A stretch of 64,000 nt of DNA from Pseudomonas profundi. Its GTDB lineage: Bacteria; Pseudomonadota; Gammaproteobacteria; Pseudomonadales; Pseudomonadaceae. The stretch's first letter is position 1. Each line of letters starts with the position of its first letter. The stretch covers positions 158,749 to 222,748 of the forward strand of contig NZ_VTPZ01000004.1 of assembly GCF_008638305.1 (NCBI RefSeq). Reading direction: 5' to 3'. The notes under the pieces were generated by a model. The model had not been told where the DNA came from, did no database searches, and saw nothing but the letters and a program-made list of their open reading frames with translations. A program made the position numbers and the translations under genes. This document shows, piece by piece, positions 38,036-46,775 of this stretch.

Positions 38036-39243
38036 CCGGATGACCAGGCCCACTGAAAATTGAATCCGCCCAGGTGTCCGGTTACGTCAAGCACCTCACC
38101 AATAAAGAACAGTCCTGGCTGCTGTTTCGCTTCCATGGTTTTTGAGCTGATCGCGTCGGTATCTACCCCGCCAAGGGTCACTTCAGCGGTGCGATAACCT
38201 TCGCTCGCCGAGGGTTTGAGCCGCCAGCCGTTGAGCTGTTCTCCTATGCGACTCAGTTGCTTGTCGCTGAACTCCGCCAGTGCGGTATCGTCGTGCTCGG
38301 GCCACCATTTCTGCTGCAGTTCTGCGATCAATCCCTTTGCCAGGTGCTGTCCGAGGATCGTGCGGAGGCGACTTTTTCCGTTGGATTGCTTTGATTCCAG
38401 TAGCCACTTCGGCGCATCGATGCCGGGTAGCAAGTCGATCGAGATATCATCACCCGGGTACCAGTAGTTGGAAATCTGCAGTACCGCCGGTCCACTGATT
38501 CCACGGTGAGTGAAGAGCATATTCTCGGTGAATGACTGGCCGTTACAGCTGATGGTTACTTCAACAGCCAGACCGGAGAGGCGTTCGCAGAGCTGTTTCA
38601 TCGTGTCACTGAACATCAGCGGCACCAGTCCGGCACGGCGTTCAGTCAAGGGAAGACCGAACTGCCGCGCGATTTCATAACCCAGCCCGCTGCCCCCCAG
38701 CGTGGGGATCGACAGTGCACCGGTCGCCACAACCAGTGATTCACACTCCAGGGTGCGGACGATGGCAGCCTGCTGCAGGCCCACGCGATAGCGTGATTTG
38801 CCGGTGGTGATAGCCTCGATCCGGTTGATCTCGCAGTGACTACGGATTTGCGCGCCGGCCCACTCGCATTCGGCGAGCAGCATGGCGACGATCTCCTTCG
38901 CCGACTCCTTGCAGAACAGCTGACTGTGTTTGCGTTCTTCGTAGCTGATGCCATGTCGCTCGACCAGCTCGATGAAGTCCCATTGGGTATAGCGTCTGAG
39001 AGCTGACTTGCAGAAATGCGGGTTGGCAGAGATGAAATTGTCCGGTTCGACCAACTGATTGGTGAAGTTGCAGCGGCCGCCGCCGGACATCAGGATCTTC
39101 TTGCCTATCTTGTTGGCCCGCTCGAGAACCAGCACACGGCGTCCGCGCTGTGCAGCGGTAAAGGCACAGAGCAATCCGGATGCTCCGGCGCCGAGAATGA
39201 TTACGTCAAAATGCTCGCTTTTGGCCGACACGGGTAAATCCAT
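38011..39243 (-). CDS. HI0933-family FAD-dependent oxidoreductase (YhiN-like)
   Basis: 410 residues. The dinucleotide-binding motif DVIILGAGASGLLCAFTAAQ at residues 14-33 is followed by KIGKKILMSGGGRCNFTN, the family hallmark. The segment VATGALSIPTLGGSGLGYEI and the C-terminal FFIGEVLDVTGHLGGFNFQW are also typical. The biological substrate is unknown; some members are annotated as aminoacetone oxidases. It stands alone on its strand. Confidence 0.88.
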   Translation of the reverse strand: MDLPVSAKSEHFDVIILGAGASGLLCAFTAAQRGRRVLVLERANKIGKKILMSGGGRCNFTNQLVEPDNFISANPHFCKSALRRYTQWDFIELVERHGISYEERKHSQLFCKESAKEIVAMLLAECEWAGAQIRSHCEINRIEAITTGKSRYRVGLQQAAIVRTLECESLVVATGALSIPTLGGSGLGYEIARQFGLPLTERRAGLVPLMFSDTMKQLCERLSGLAVEVTISCNGQSFTENMLFTHRGISGPAVLQISNYWYPGDDISIDLLPGIDAPKWLLESKQSNGKSRLRTILGQHLAKGLIAELQQKWWPEHDDTALAEFSDKQLSRIGEQLNGWRLKPSASEGYRTAEVTLGGVDTDAISSKTMEAKQQPGLFFIGEVLDVTGHLGGFNFQWAWSSGYSAGLVV

Positions 39244-39293
39244 CAGAACGGGGCGCAGCAGTGTATCAAACAGGCGGGAAGGGTAGGTGACTG

Positions 39294-39818
39294 CTAATCA
39301 ATGGCGGCTGGCCGGTTAACCCGGACCCGGTTGTTGGTGTCGCGGCTTTCGCGGATCAAGGCATCGTTTCCCATGCCCGCCGAGGATTTGGCGAGGCGGT
39401 CGTACAGCAGCACATTGACCGTGGCAGCGAGATTCATGCATCCAACAGTCGAGACATAAACCACGTGATCCGCCCGATCAACCAATGCCTGGCTGAGACT
39501 GCCGTCCTCTGGTCCGAACACATACAGCGCTTGCTCGGGGTGCCTGAATGCAGGCAGTGCAGTAGCGCCTTCGACCAGTTCCACGCACACCACGCTGGTG
39601 CCCGCCGGCAAATCGTCAAGTACGTCGTTCACACTGATCAACGGAATGCGTTGGCTGACGCCCTGGGTATCGGTATGAAATCGCGCCGCTCTCGCATAAC
39701 GCATGCCGGTGTAACGGACAGAGTCAACGCGGTAGCATCCCGCAGCGCGCATCACAGCTCCAACGTTGCTCGGGCTCTTCGGATCGATCAGGCCAATGCT
39801 GGCGCAAGGTTGGGGCAT
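39294..39818 (-). CDS. SpoU/TrmH-family RNA methyltransferase
   Basis: 174 residues, a minimal SPOUT methylase without extra RNA-binding domain. LIDPKSPSNVGAVMRAAGCY near residue 10 carries the N and R of motif 1; FGPEDGSLSQALVDRADHVV is motif 2; STVGCMNLAATVNVLLYDRL is motif 3, where the usual SLN is MNL. The knotted dimer would 2'-O-methylate a tRNA or rRNA ribose. Which RNA is not clear; TrmL is similar in size but differs in motifs. Confidence 0.85.
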   Translation of the reverse strand: MPQPCASIGLIDPKSPSNVGAVMRAAGCYRVDSVRYTGMRYARAARFHTDTQGVSQRIPLISVNDVLDDLPAGTSVVCVELVEGATALPAFRHPEQALYVFGPEDGSLSQALVDRADHVVYVSTVGCMNLAATVNVLLYDRLAKSSAGMGNDALIRESRDTNNRVRVNRPAAID

Positions 39819-39897
39819 GTGAAATCGACTATGCTTGGCAATGAAGGTTTTGCCCGTTAGGGGTATAGTGCGGGCTGAATTCTACCATGGGAATACG

Positions 39898-40146
39898 ATG
39901 AAAATTCTTGTTCGCAATCTTGCTCGCAACACCACCGAAGCGGAACTGCGCAATCTGTTCGAGGCGCACGGAATCGTGACGGCCTGTGATCTGGTCCTTG
40001 ATCAGCAAACCGGCAAGTCGAAGGGCTTCGGCTTTGTCGAAATGCCACACCCGTCAGATGCCAAGGTTGCCATCAAAAGTTTGAACGGCATGGATGTAGC
40101 GGGAAGCCGTATCCGCGTAAAACTGGATGAATCGACCAGTGCCTGA
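39898..40146 (+). CDS. RRM-domain RNA-binding protein
   Basis: 82 residues making a single RNA recognition motif. RNP2 is [10 protein letters not shown] at the start, RNP1 is KGFGFVEM near residue 43, followed by [20 protein letters not shown]. The ATG at 39898 follows GGGAATAC; an upstream extension in the same frame is not family-like. Such proteins are cold-shock-linked RNA binders in several bacteria. It overlaps the next gene by 20 bases. Confidence 0.9.
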   Translation: MKILVRNLARNTTEAELRNLFEAHGIVTACDLVLDQQTGKSKGFGFVEMPHPSDAKVAIKSLNGMDVAGSRIRVKLDESTSA

Positions 40147-40357
40147 CCAGACAAGTAACGATCCATTGCATGGCGTGACGCTGAAACAGGTGCTGACCTC
40201 ATTGGTCGACACCTACGGTTGGGAAGAGTTGGGAAGCCGCATCCCGATCCGTTGTTTCCAGGTCGATCCAAGCGTGAATTCCAGCCTGAAATTCTTGCGG
40301 ATGACCCCTTGGGCCCGCCAGAAAGTCGAGGCGTTATATCTGGCTTCCCGGCGCTGA
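40127..40357 (+). CDS. VF530-family (DUF2132) small DNA-binding protein
   Basis: 76 residues. [34 protein letters not shown] and [20 protein letters not shown] are near-diagnostic of the VF530 family, small helical proteins reported to bind double-stranded DNA. Its start lies inside the RRM gene, which should couple translation of the two. A GTG 12 bases later is an alternative start. Confidence 0.9.
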   Translation: MNRPVPDQTSNDPLHGVTLKQVLTSLVDTYGWEELGSRIPIRCFQVDPSVNSSLKFLRMTPWARQKVEALYLASRR

Positions 40358-40412
40358 AGGGCCCCGCTGAAAACGTCTCAATGCCGTTATTCCGTCAGCT
40401 CAGGGGTAACGG

Positions 40413-40428
40413 ATGAATATATATTCAT
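40413..40428. promoter_or_regulatory. AT-rich perfect palindrome upstream of the membrane protein gene
   Basis: ATGAATATATATTCAT is a perfect 16-base palindrome, itself enclosed between GGGTAAC and AACCC. It stands out from the GC-rich surroundings and lies 105 bases before the next gene's start. An operator is likely; the binding protein is unknown. Confidence 0.5.
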
Positions 40429-40532
40429 TTCATATAACCCTCTCTGGAACGGGCGTTTGATCCACCCGATCTGTTAACTCTGTCACGTTCAACAGTTTCC
40501 TCGTTCCGCCACAATGCTTGTCCTATAACAAG

Positions 40533-41555
40533 ATGGTGGGCCTTGCATTGAACACCTTTGATAAACCTTTGCAGGTACTTGATTGCCGCTGGTTGTTGGC
40601 ACTTTACGCGATCGTTCCTGTTTCGCTTGCCCTGGTGCTGATTGATAGCCTCGCCCTGGATGGTCGCCTGCTGCGCCAGCATATTCCGGTAGATCCGATG
40701 CATTGGCCGTTCTGGACTGTGATATTCGGGCTGCCGCATATCGTGGCGAGCCTTCTGACAATGGCCGATTCGGAATATATCTCCCATTACAGGCGCAGCC
40801 TGCTGTTACCCTTCGTCGGGTTTGCGGGGCTGACGAGTCTGGCGATATTCGGGCCGCAACCGCTGGGCGAGCAGTCCATGTTCATTTTTCTGGCGTTTTA
40901 CACCATTTATCATGTACTCGCGCAGCAACTCGGCCTGACATTGATGATGATGGGGGTGCCACCGTCCGGGGTATTCAAGACCTGGAAGTGGTTGTCGATC
41001 CTGTGCGGGTTCGTTATCTATGTGACCGTCTATACAGCCAGCTTGCTCGGCTATGAACTCTTTGCCGGCGTCAGCGCTTTTGAGTTCTTGATGGCGATAG
41101 CCGGCCTGATGTGTGCGGCCGTCATCGTGCTGGCGTTCAAATTGACCAAGACCTCGCGTAACCGGATCGGCGTCTGGTACCTGTGGGGTAATGTCGCCAT
41201 GCTGACCTCTGTGTTGTTGATCCATGAAATCGGCTACACGCTGTTTGTGATCCTTATTCCGCGTGTCATTCATGACATCACAGCGTTCATGATCTACATC
41301 ACCCACGACACCAATCGTAATCGTGCTGCGCCTGTGAACCTGATCTATCGTCTGACACACTTCAGCAGGCTGCCGCCCATAATCGTGCTGCCGGCGGCCT
41401 CTGTTGCAATTGCCTATGTTTTGACCAGCCTGCAGGATGATTATCGGCTGGCGGTGGTATTCGCTCTCACCATCACGCTGGTGCACTACTACTTCGAAGG
41501 GTTCATCTGGCGTGGCGGCAATCCGCACCGCCAGCATATTGAATTCAGGCGTTGA
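40533..41555 (+). CDS. Histidine-rich polytopic membrane protein of unknown function
   Basis: 340 residues from the ATG at 40533 (a TTG 15 bases upstream is possible). About nine hydrophobic helices. Histidines recur at helix ends: H69 (GLPHIVAS), H127 (YHVLAQQ), H231 (LIHEIGYT), H247/D248 (VIHDITAF), H258/D259 (ITHDTNRN) and H318 (LVHYYFEGFIWRG). Their placement recalls membrane enzymes with a buried metal site, such as Brp/Blh-like carotenoid oxygenases or fatty-acid hydroxylases, but no known motif set is complete. I do not assign a reaction. It converges on the phosphoesterase gene with no gap. Confidence 0.75.
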   Translation: MVGLALNTFDKPLQVLDCRWLLALYAIVPVSLALVLIDSLALDGRLLRQHIPVDPMHWPFWTVIFGLPHIVASLLTMADSEYISHYRRSLLLPFVGFAGLTSLAIFGPQPLGEQSMFIFLAFYTIYHVLAQQLGLTLMMMGVPPSGVFKTWKWLSILCGFVIYVTVYTASLLGYELFAGVSAFEFLMAIAGLMCAAVIVLAFKLTKTSRNRIGVWYLWGNVAMLTSVLLIHEIGYTLFVILIPRVIHDITAFMIYITHDTNRNRAAPVNLIYRLTHFSRLPPIIVLPAASVAIAYVLTSLQDDYRLAVVFALTITLVHYYFEGFIWRGGNPHRQHIEFRR

Positions 41556-42386
41556 TCAATCCAGCGCTGGATCCTGAACGGGGCGATCCGGCGCTATATC
41601 GGTAACCAATGCCTGCACAAAGGATTGTGCTTCAAGCGAGTAGTCCCATCGCTCGACAGTGCAGCGATGTCGACCGGCCTCGTATTCATGCTGGATGAGA
41701 TTGACCGAATTGGGCACCTCACCGCGCGTACGACTGGAAATGGCGGTGCCGGCCTGGACAGTCCAGGCTTTGCGACCTGTTTCTCCGTCATGGCCATAGA
41801 CCGGCCACACGTACGGAAGATGAATGTGTCCTCCAAGCAGCAGGTCCATGCCCGCATCGACCCACGCCGGAACCGCCCGTTCCCGCCCGATCAACAGATT
41901 GGCTGTATCCGATTCGGCGACCGCTCGTACCGGATGATGCTGCATGACGATGCGTAGCTGACCGGGTTCAGCCTGACGCAGCCGTTCGATGATTCGTGCC
42001 GTCTGTGAAGCTGACACTTCGCCGTCCTTGTGGCGGGATGCGCGGGTGGTGTTGACCCCGAGAACAAGCACATCCGGATTAGAAAACTCAGGTTCCAGCT
42101 GTTTTCCGAATGCGCGCTGGAAATTACCGTACGGATTGATAAAGCGTGCAAACAGGTTGAACAGCGGAATGTCGTGGTTGCCCGGAATGGCCAGAACCGG
42201 ACAGCGTACCCGGTCCAGAAAGCGCTGCGCGGCGTCGAATTGATGGCGACGCGCCCGTTGGGTAATGTCGCCGCTCAGTAACAACACATCCGGCGCGCAG
42301 TTGTCGATGAACCGATGCAGGGCATCCACTACATGTGGCTGCTCGGTGCCGAAATGCGGATCCGAGAGTTGAAGAACGCGGGTCAT
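41556..42386 (-). CDS. Metallophosphoesterase (CpdA-like fold)
   Basis: 276 residues of the calcineurin-like family. The metal ligands are in LQLSDPHFG (residues 5-13), LLSGDITQRAR near residue 38, PGNHDIPLF near residue 68, MQHHPVRA near residue 150, and GGHIHLPYV near residue 185. Substrates of relatives include cyclic nucleotides, phospholipids and UDP-sugars. Its start overlaps the end of a lipid-kinase gene by four bases, which makes a phospholipid-related substrate attractive (inference). Confidence 0.85.
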   Translation of the reverse strand: MTRVLQLSDPHFGTEQPHVVDALHRFIDNCAPDVLLLSGDITQRARRHQFDAAQRFLDRVRCPVLAIPGNHDIPLFNLFARFINPYGNFQRAFGKQLEPEFSNPDVLVLGVNTTRASRHKDGEVSASQTARIIERLRQAEPGQLRIVMQHHPVRAVAESDTANLLIGRERAVPAWVDAGMDLLLGGHIHLPYVWPVYGHDGETGRKAWTVQAGTAISSRTRGEVPNSVNLIQHEYEAGRHRCTVERWDYSLEAQSFVQALVTDIAPDRPVQDPALD

Positions 42387-43384
42387 GGGTTCGCCTCCAC
42401 GGCCACGCGCGGCACCAGCAGCGGAAGTTTTTCCTTTGCGACCCGAAACGTCAATGGCGCATACATTCGAGTGATTTCGCCGTCCAGAGCCACCTTTACT
42501 TTACGACGACCGCGGCCGGGTCGTACCACCATGGAGTCGAATGCAAAGGAGATGACATTCTCCGCGTCGCCCAGGCGGCTCACCAGGCCGCGTAGTAACA
42601 GCCAGTAGAGCGACAGGGTACCCACTGGTCGTGATGTCATCAGCACAAGCCTGTTGCGTTCCGACGCCTCTGCCTCTTCGATTCCGATATGTTCCATCTG
42701 CAGTCGATTGTTGCCCACAACAATGGTCGGTGTGCGCAGTGAGTGTGTAGCGCCATCATATTCGAGTTGGACATCCAGTTGCCGGTGCGCATGAGCCAGG
42801 GTCGCCAGAGCCGACCAGAGTGCAACCAGGCGGCTGCGGCCATAGCGTCGTTTATAACGCTCACGGTCCTGCAGCAGCCTCGGGTACAGGCCCAGGCTCG
42901 CGTTGATCAGAAACAGCTGGTCGTTGAGCAGGCCAACACTGATCGGGCGCACCCGGGCATCCAGCAAACACTGCACTGCCGCCTCGGTGTCCTGAGGGAT
43001 GCCATGGCAGCGCCCGAAATAGTTGAATGTCCCCTGCGGGAGAATACCGAACGGAACGCCGGAACCCAGCACGACCCGGGCAACAGCATTCAGCGTACCG
43101 TCGCCGCCAATCGCAACCACTATGCCGTTCTGTTCGCGGGCCTTTGTCAGTGCTTTCTGCGCAGCGGGGCCGAGCTGCGGTCCGCTGTCTACAGATATCA
43201 GTTCGTAGCGGCGCCCGGCTGCGGACAGCAGCGCCTCAATGGTTTTACTTATCTGCTCGGCATTGCCTTTGCCTGAGCGGCTATTCATCACCATGAAAAA
43301 CGGCTCATGCCCCGTCAAGGTTGGGCAGGGCGAAGGTTGAACGGGTTCGGTGCGCAGGGTTGGGTCGGTCATGCCGCTGAGCAT
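42383..43384 (-). CDS. Diacylglycerol-kinase-family lipid kinase (YegS/DgkB-like)
   Basis: 333 residues from ATG 43384; an ATG 12 bases later (MTDPTLRTEP) is an alternative. The catalytic loop VVAIGGDGTLNAVARVVLGS near residue 90 and FGILPQGTFNYFGRCHGIPQ are intact, as is the NSRSGKGNAEQI N-terminal motif. Soluble members phosphorylate diacylglycerol, sphingoid bases or phosphatidylglycerol. It is coupled to the phosphoesterase downstream. Confidence 0.87.
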   Translation of the reverse strand: MLSGMTDPTLRTEPVQPSPCPTLTGHEPFFMVMNSRSGKGNAEQISKTIEALLSAAGRRYELISVDSGPQLGPAAQKALTKAREQNGIVVAIGGDGTLNAVARVVLGSGVPFGILPQGTFNYFGRCHGIPQDTEAAVQCLLDARVRPISVGLLNDQLFLINASLGLYPRLLQDRERYKRRYGRSRLVALWSALATLAHAHRQLDVQLEYDGATHSLRTPTIVVGNNRLQMEHIGIEEAEASERNRLVLMTSRPVGTLSLYWLLLRGLVSRLGDAENVISFAFDSMVVRPGRGRRKVKVALDGEITRMYAPLTFRVAKEKLPLLVPRVAVEANP

Positions 43385-43492
43385 AGACCATATTAGCGAA
43401 ACCGTAGCGGTTGGATTTGTTCAGACGCAGAGGAGAAAAGCCGACACGAACCCGGCTTGCAGGGATGGGATAGTACGTCAATAGATGGAAGC

Positions 43493-43759
43493 TTAACGTA
43501 GCTGGCTGTCCTTGCTGCCACGACGGTTGTATCCGCCATGGCGCTGGTTCTCATTATCCTGAGCGGTCTGGCAGGCGATACACAGGCGCACGCCGGGTAG
43601 CGCCTTGCGGCGGGCCTCGGGGATGGGCTCGTCGCACTCTTCGCAATGCGTCAGGCTTTCGCCGCGAGGTAATTTGCTGCGGGCACGCTGCACCGCTTCG
43701 TCGACAGTGTCGTCGATCTGATCCTGGACAGCGCCGTCCTGTGCCCAACCGGTAGCCAT
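43493..43759 (-). CDS. DksA/TraR-family C4 zinc finger protein (YbiI-like)
   Basis: 88 residues from the ATG at 43759, preceded by GGAGAT. The zinc finger CEEC with CIAC 17-18 residues later and the motif ARRKALPGVRLCIACQ define the YbiI branch, which lacks most of the DksA coiled coil. It may bind the RNA polymerase secondary channel or act elsewhere; the function of YbiI itself is not settled. It is a single gene upstream of the lipid-kinase operon. Confidence 0.88.
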   Translation of the reverse strand: MATGWAQDGAVQDQIDDTVDEAVQRARSKLPRGESLTHCEECDEPIPEARRKALPGVRLCIACQTAQDNENQRHGGYNRRGSKDSQLR

Positions 43760-43854
43760 GGGATCTCCGCTTCGTCGCAATGCGCGCGACCCGACGTCGC
43801 GCTCACTATTCAAGTATGGAATCTATCCGCGGATAGGCAAATCCGTCGAGCTGT

Positions 43855-43891
43855 ATTAAACAGGGCTGGCCCGAAACGGGCGGCGCCCTGC
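43855..43891 (-). terminator. Terminator after the glucan phosphorylase-like gene
   Basis: Minus-strand nested stems CAGGGC/GCCCTG and GCCCG/CGGGC, then TTTAAT, begin 12 bases behind the stop codon. Confidence 0.75.
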
Positions 43892-43902
43892 ACAAACCTG
43901 CC

Positions 43903-45567
43903 TCAACTGCCTACGGCGGCGTTGTACAACTGCTCATAGTACTCCTGCGCCATGCGGTTGGAATCAAAACCCGGCACCACGTCGCGCATCCCTTGTTTTG
44001 CGATTTCGAGCCAGCCTTGCGGGTCGTCGTAGTAGCGAGCGATTATTTCGTGCTCAAGAATGCGCATCAGGTGCTGATAGTCGGCCTCATCCTGCTCATG
44101 TTCGGGTAACGTCGGGTCGGCAACGGGAATGATGAAGCTGTTCTCTCCGTGGCGGGCGAACTCCGGAATCCAACCATCGTTAACGGAGAAATTCACCGCG
44201 CCATTCATCGCCGCGGTCATCCCGCTGGTTCCGGACGCTTCGCGTGGACGCCGCGGGGTATTCAGCCAGACATCCGCGCCCTGCTTGAGCAAGCGGGACA
44301 GCTCGATTTCATACCCGGTGAGCACTGCGAAGTTGGCTGCCTTGTAGGAGAACCGCACCAGTCTGTCGAACATCTCGATGGCGCCATTGTCGGTGGGGAA
44401 GGGCTTGCCAGCCCAGATAACCTGCACCGGCCGGTCGCTTCGCTCGATCAGTTGGGTGAAACGGTAAATATCGCGAACCAGCAGGTCGGCACGCTTATAG
44501 GCAGCGAAACGGCGGGCCCAGACCACCGTCAGGGTGTCCCGGTCAAAGAGTTTGCCGGTCTGGTCGGCCACCACTTTGAACAGCTCGTCTTTCATCTGTT
44601 TTTTGCGCTCGACCAGTCGCGCGTCGTCACCCTCATCGAGCGCCGCACGTAACGTGCGATCCTGCCAGAAGGTGGTGTTCTGAGCGTTGGTAATTGCCTT
44701 GATCCGGCAGATGTTCGGATTGCTGTCCCACATCTCGTTGGACACCACGCCGTGCAGGCGCGAAACGGCGTTGGCTACACGCGCGACACGCAGCGCGGCG
44801 AGGGTGTGGCTGAACATGTGACCATCCATGCCGGTCATGCGCACCACTGTTTCGTGGGACAGGCCGTTGAAGTAGCCCATGTCCCGGAGAAACGCGGTTT
44901 CATGCTCCTGGTTGCCGGCCAGCTCCGGCGTGTGAGTGGTCAGCACCACGCGGTTGCGGACTTCATCGAGATCGCCGAATTGCTCCATCAGCTGAAAAGC
45001 CATTGGCATCGCATGGGCTTCGTTCATGTGATAAAGATCGGCTCCACCCAGCGCCTCGACCAGCTTGGCCCCGCCGATACCGAGCACAATGCTTTGTGCC
45101 ACCCGCGCAGCATGTTCCCCATCGTACAGACGGTGGGTAATGGTCTGGGCAAGATAGTCGTTTTCCGGTATGTCAGTGGTGAGCAGGTAAATCGGCGCGG
45201 TGTTGAATATTTCCGGCGCAAGGTACAGAGCCTTTACGTATACCGGATGGCTGTTGACCGTGACTTTCACAGTGATGCCACTGTCCCGCAGGAAGGGGTA
45301 GTACTTGCGCTGCAGCTGCACGCGCATTGTCTGATCCTCGTTGCGCTCCTGATCGTAATAGCCGAACTTCCACAACATTCCGATACCGATCAGGTTCTGG
45401 TTCAGCTCATAGGCGCTGCGCATGTGCGAGCCGGCCAGAAAGCCGAGGCCGCCCGAGTAGATCTTGAGTGGCTGGGCTATCGCAAATTCCATGGAGAAGT
45501 ACGCGACCCGCTTGCTGTATCGCGGGTCGACGGGATAGGGATGACTCCATTGGTCATATGTATTCAT
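43903..45567 (-). CDS. Alpha-glucan phosphorylase-like protein lacking the PLP lysine
   Basis: 554 residues, against about 815 for classical GlgP; it belongs to the short alpha-glucan phosphorylase branch (GT35-like). KRVAYFSMEFAIAQPLKIYS near residue 20 and GGLGFLAGSHM are the family opening; VWARRFAAYKRADLL and the C-terminal PREASGTSGMTAAMNGAVNF are conserved. In characterised phosphorylases the residue after SGM (or GNM) is the lysine that holds pyridoxal phosphate; here the codon is ACC, Thr451. Either it uses another chemistry, such as hydrolysis or transfer, or it is non-catalytic. No glycogen synthase or branching gene is near; a GH65 phosphorylase operon lies 2.6 kb away. Confidence 0.85.
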   Translation of the reverse strand: MNTYDQWSHPYPVDPRYSKRVAYFSMEFAIAQPLKIYSGGLGFLAGSHMRSAYELNQNLIGIGMLWKFGYYDQERNEDQTMRVQLQRKYYPFLRDSGITVKVTVNSHPVYVKALYLAPEIFNTAPIYLLTTDIPENDYLAQTITHRLYDGEHAARVAQSIVLGIGGAKLVEALGGADLYHMNEAHAMPMAFQLMEQFGDLDEVRNRVVLTTHTPELAGNQEHETAFLRDMGYFNGLSHETVVRMTGMDGHMFSHTLAALRVARVANAVSRLHGVVSNEMWDSNPNICRIKAITNAQNTTFWQDRTLRAALDEGDDARLVERKKQMKDELFKVVADQTGKLFDRDTLTVVWARRFAAYKRADLLVRDIYRFTQLIERSDRPVQVIWAGKPFPTDNGAIEMFDRLVRFSYKAANFAVLTGYEIELSRLLKQGADVWLNTPRRPREASGTSGMTAAMNGAVNFSVNDGWIPEFARHGENSFIIPVADPTLPEHEQDEADYQHLMRILEHEIIARYYDDPQGWLEIAKQGMRDVVPGFDSNRMAQEYYEQLYNAAVGS

Positions 45568-45734
45568 GGTCAGGTCCAGTTCTCATCAAATAGGGCGAGC
45601 AGAGGTCGCAGTCGGTTATGGGGTCGAGTCCATTTACCCTTGCCGTACTGCTTGAAGGCGAGATTACTTTCAGTGTCAGGCAGGGAAGGAGGTTCGGCAA
45701 GGCCAAGGCCGCACCGCCTGTCGCTCCGTGGGCT

Positions 45735-46151
45735 TCACTCATGGCGCGATGGGCTCCTGTACGCCGCGGCGTACTTCGGAAGCTCATCGTCGATATCCCA
45801 CCAACCGGCTTTGGAGGCGACATAAAAGTGTACGCAGGGGCGCGCATCGAGGGGTTCAGCCAGCAAGCCGGCCCGTATTCGAATGGTCTCGGGATCTGAG
45901 TCGCGTTGACTGAACAAGGGCGACCCGCAACGGCTGCAAAAGACACGTTGCTTGCCGGGAGACGACTCGAAAGAGGCCAGCAGGTCTGTACCGCTGATGA
46001 CCTTCACCGCGGCGCGCCGCACGGGGATGTTCGTCGCGAAGGGACCACCCTGCGCCTTGCGACATTGCGAGCAGTGGCACACCTGGATGGGTTCCAAGGG
46101 GCCTTCGATCTGAATGGTTACTCCGCCGCATAGGCAGTTACCTGTTGTCAT
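45735..46151 (-). CDS. GFA-family zinc protein
   Basis: 138 residues with the seven-cysteine zinc pattern of the glutathione-dependent formaldehyde-activating (CENP-V) fold: CLCGG near residue 6, VCHCSQCRKAQGGPFATN near residue 29, FCSRCGSPLFSQRDSD near residue 71. Most members have unknown substrates, and formaldehyde-glutathione activity is disputed for the family. It lies between the phosphorylase-like gene and a divergent acidic protein gene. Confidence 0.9.
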   Translation of the reverse strand: MTTGNCLCGGVTIQIEGPLEPIQVCHCSQCRKAQGGPFATNIPVRRAAVKVISGTDLLASFESSPGKQRVFCSRCGSPLFSQRDSDPETIRIRAGLLAEPLDARPCVHFYVASKAGWWDIDDELPKYAAAYRSPSRHE

Positions 46152-46255
46152 GAGTACTCCTCGCTCTGCTCTGGACCCGACCGCAAAGACTGCGGGTTCG
46201 GGAATCTTTTGTTCGGGGAATCGTCAACTGCATAACACCAGAAGGAGAAAAGATA

Positions 46256-46657
46256 ATGAAAACGCGCGATGAAAAGCGAGACCCGGACCGCACCACCGAC
46301 CAGATCGCAGTGGACGAAGACGTCGACGAAGTGTCCATTCCCGAAGATGAACCCATGGGTCCGATTGGCAAGGTGCCTACCGAAGACGAAGCCATAGACC
46401 GCGCGGCAGAGGCCGGTTTGACCGAAGCATCGCAGCCGGGCGAAGGTCCGACCATGGACGATGCGACGCCGGAGACCCTGATGCCGGAGGACGGTTCGCG
46501 ATCGCCATTGGAAGCCGGGGACGGCGGGGGGCCGACCGACCAGGACTTTTCCGTGGTGGATGAAGATGATATCGGAGCCGGCGGTGGGCTGGATGAAGCG
46601 GAACTTGGGCGGGTCAAGCCGTTGGACGGCAAGCCCTGGGACGGGGAAGAGAAGTGA
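46256..46657 (+). CDS. Very acidic, probably disordered protein
   Basis: 133 residues, rich in D, E, G and P, with no hydrophobic core. The repeated-looking phrases DEDVDEVSIPEDEPM and VVDEDDIGAGGGLDEAELGR resemble pseudomonad proteins often labelled HPr-related, although no HPr histidine motif is visible. AAGGAGAAAAGATA precedes the ATG, a strong site. Function is unknown; cytoplasmic and stress-related is only a guess. Confidence 0.75.
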   Translation: MKTRDEKRDPDRTTDQIAVDEDVDEVSIPEDEPMGPIGKVPTEDEAIDRAAEAGLTEASQPGEGPTMDDATPETLMPEDGSRSPLEAGDGGGPTDQDFSVVDEDDIGAGGGLDEAELGRVKPLDGKPWDGEEK

Positions 46658-46775
46658 CGCTCCAGCATTGGTGATCCGCAGCTGACCCGGCACAGGCTGT
46701 GATTGCGCGGTGCCGGGTAGTTTGCAGGTCAGGGTGCTCATTGGCGTGGGGCCTATGAGAGCCTGCGCGAGCAGC

